From positions 1-22,392 of the forward strand of contig CAJTRL010000063.1 of assembly GCA_910578715.1 (NCBI GenBank): 22,392 nt of DNA. The letters are read 5' to 3'. The position numbers and the translations under genes were made by a program. Positions within the stretch are counted from its first letter, which is position 1, and each line of letters starts with the position of its first letter. Under the pieces are notes generated by a model that saw only the letters and a program-made list of their open reading frames with translations, did not search any database and was not told the origin of the DNA. The stretch is from an uncultured Lachnospiraceae bacterium (GTDB taxonomy: Bacteria; Bacillota; Clostridia; Lachnospirales; Lachnospiraceae). This document shows positions 21,798 through 22,392 of the stretch, one piece after another.

Positions 21798-22392
21798 CTA
21801 TTTTACGAGAAGCGATTTTCCCGTCATCTCTTTCGGCTGTTCCATGCCCATCAGCTCGATAATGGTCGGCACGATGTCCGCCAGACATCCGCCCTCCCGC
21901 AGTTTGTAAGAAGGGTCCGCGTTTACCAGAATAAACGGCACCGGATTGGTCGTATGCGCGGTAAAAGGCGTCCCCGTTTCATAATCAATCAGCTGTTCCG
22001 CATTGCCGTGGTCGGCACAGATAAACATCACGCCGTCCACTTCCTTAATCGCTTCGACCGCTCTGCCGACGCATTCATCCACCGCTTCAACCGCCTTGAT
22101 TGCCGCCGCTTCCACTCCGGTATGCCCTACCATGTCAGGATTTGCAAAATTGATGATTACCACATCGTATTCGCCTGATTTAATCGCATTCACCAGATTA
22201 TCGCATACCTCGTAAGCGCTCATCTGCGGCTTTAAGTCATAAGTTGCAACATCTTTCGGAGAATTAACCAGTATTCTGTGTTCCCCTTCGTTCGGCTCTT
22301 CCACGCCGCCGTTAAAGAAGAACGTCACATGCGCATATTTTTCTGTTTCCGCAATTCTCGCCTGTTTCATATGGTTGGCCGCAAGCCATTCC
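21798..22392 (-). CDS. gpmI: 2,3-bisphosphoglycerate-independent phosphoglycerate mutase, C-terminal part
   Basis: 198 codons are visible; the frame continues past the right edge (EWLAANH before the internal ATG 22370), so the start is outside the window. The fragment matches the phosphatase-like half of GpmI: RIAETEKYAHVTFFFNGG, NFANPDMVGHTG (metal-binding Asp and His), CADHGNAEQL (Asp-His metal site), FTAHTTNPVPF and the end LADIVPTIIELMG..MTGKSL. The enzyme uses two Mn2+ ions to interconvert 3- and 2-phosphoglycerate. Only 4 bp separate its stop from the stop of the convergent beta-galactosidase gene, and no terminator is visible between them. Upstream glycolytic genes (gap, pgk, tpiA) may lie to the right, as in many Clostridia, but this cannot be seen. 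Confidence 0.97.
   Translation of the reverse strand, partial: EWLAANHMKQARIAETEKYAHVTFFFNGGVEEPNEGEHRILVNSPKDVATYDLKPQMSAYEVCDNLVNAIKSGEYDVVIINFANPDMVGHTGVEAAAIKAVEAVDECVGRAVEAIKEVDGVMFICADHGNAEQLIDYETGTPFTAHTTNPVPFILVNADPSYKLREGGCLADIVPTIIELMGMEQPKEMTGKSLLVK

Overview
The window looks like a piece of a Clostridia chromosome, most likely Lachnospiraceae. The calls fit this: DUF6449-type ABC permease with a YtrA-like GntR regulator, HemZ, GH42 beta-galactosidase, and strong AGGAGG-type ribosome binding sites. The genus cannot be fixed from the sequence alone. Two regions are joined near position 6200: an accessory region on the left and ordinary chromosomal genes of higher GC on the right.

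Left region (1-about 6210), all on the minus strand. A tightly packed operon reads right to left: a DUF6075-like protein, a 55-residue DUF3970-like protein, ParA, ParB and a DUF6017-type replication protein. This set is typical of the replication/partition end of Tn1549-like integrative conjugative elements or related plasmids. Three direct copies of TTGATGTAC lie at the junction with hemZ and may be recombinase arm sites at the element boundary. Downstream of the rep gene, behind its own promoter, is a much more AT-rich gene for a membrane-anchored KAP-family P-loop NTPase. It runs off the left edge and looks like cargo, possibly anti-phage. No integrase, relaxase or conjugation gene is visible, so the element type is inferred.

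Right region, in minus-strand order of transcription. gpmI (C-terminal part only, cut by the right edge) lies convergent to a plus-strand GH42 beta-galactosidase that has its own sigma-A-like promoter. Next comes a dCache-GGDEF-EAL membrane protein with a degenerate GGDEF motif and an intact EAL domain. Then a GntR (YtrA-like) regulator, ABC ATPase and DUF6449 permease operon is controlled by a textbook AGTGTA-N13-TACACT operator over its promoter. Then a second ABC operon follows: a LolD/MacB-like ATPase, a secreted and membrane-anchored Ig-like repeat protein, and a MacB/FtsX-type permease. Finally come eno and hemZ. Several leaders carry notable structure: competing hairpins before eno, a duplicated leader before the FtsX permease, and tandem repeats upstream of the second ABC operon.

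The two glycolytic enzymes act in consecutive steps (3-phosphoglycerate to 2-phosphoglycerate to phosphoenolpyruvate) but are about 12 kb apart here. The KAP cargo gene, its element context and the eno leader are the parts most worth following up.
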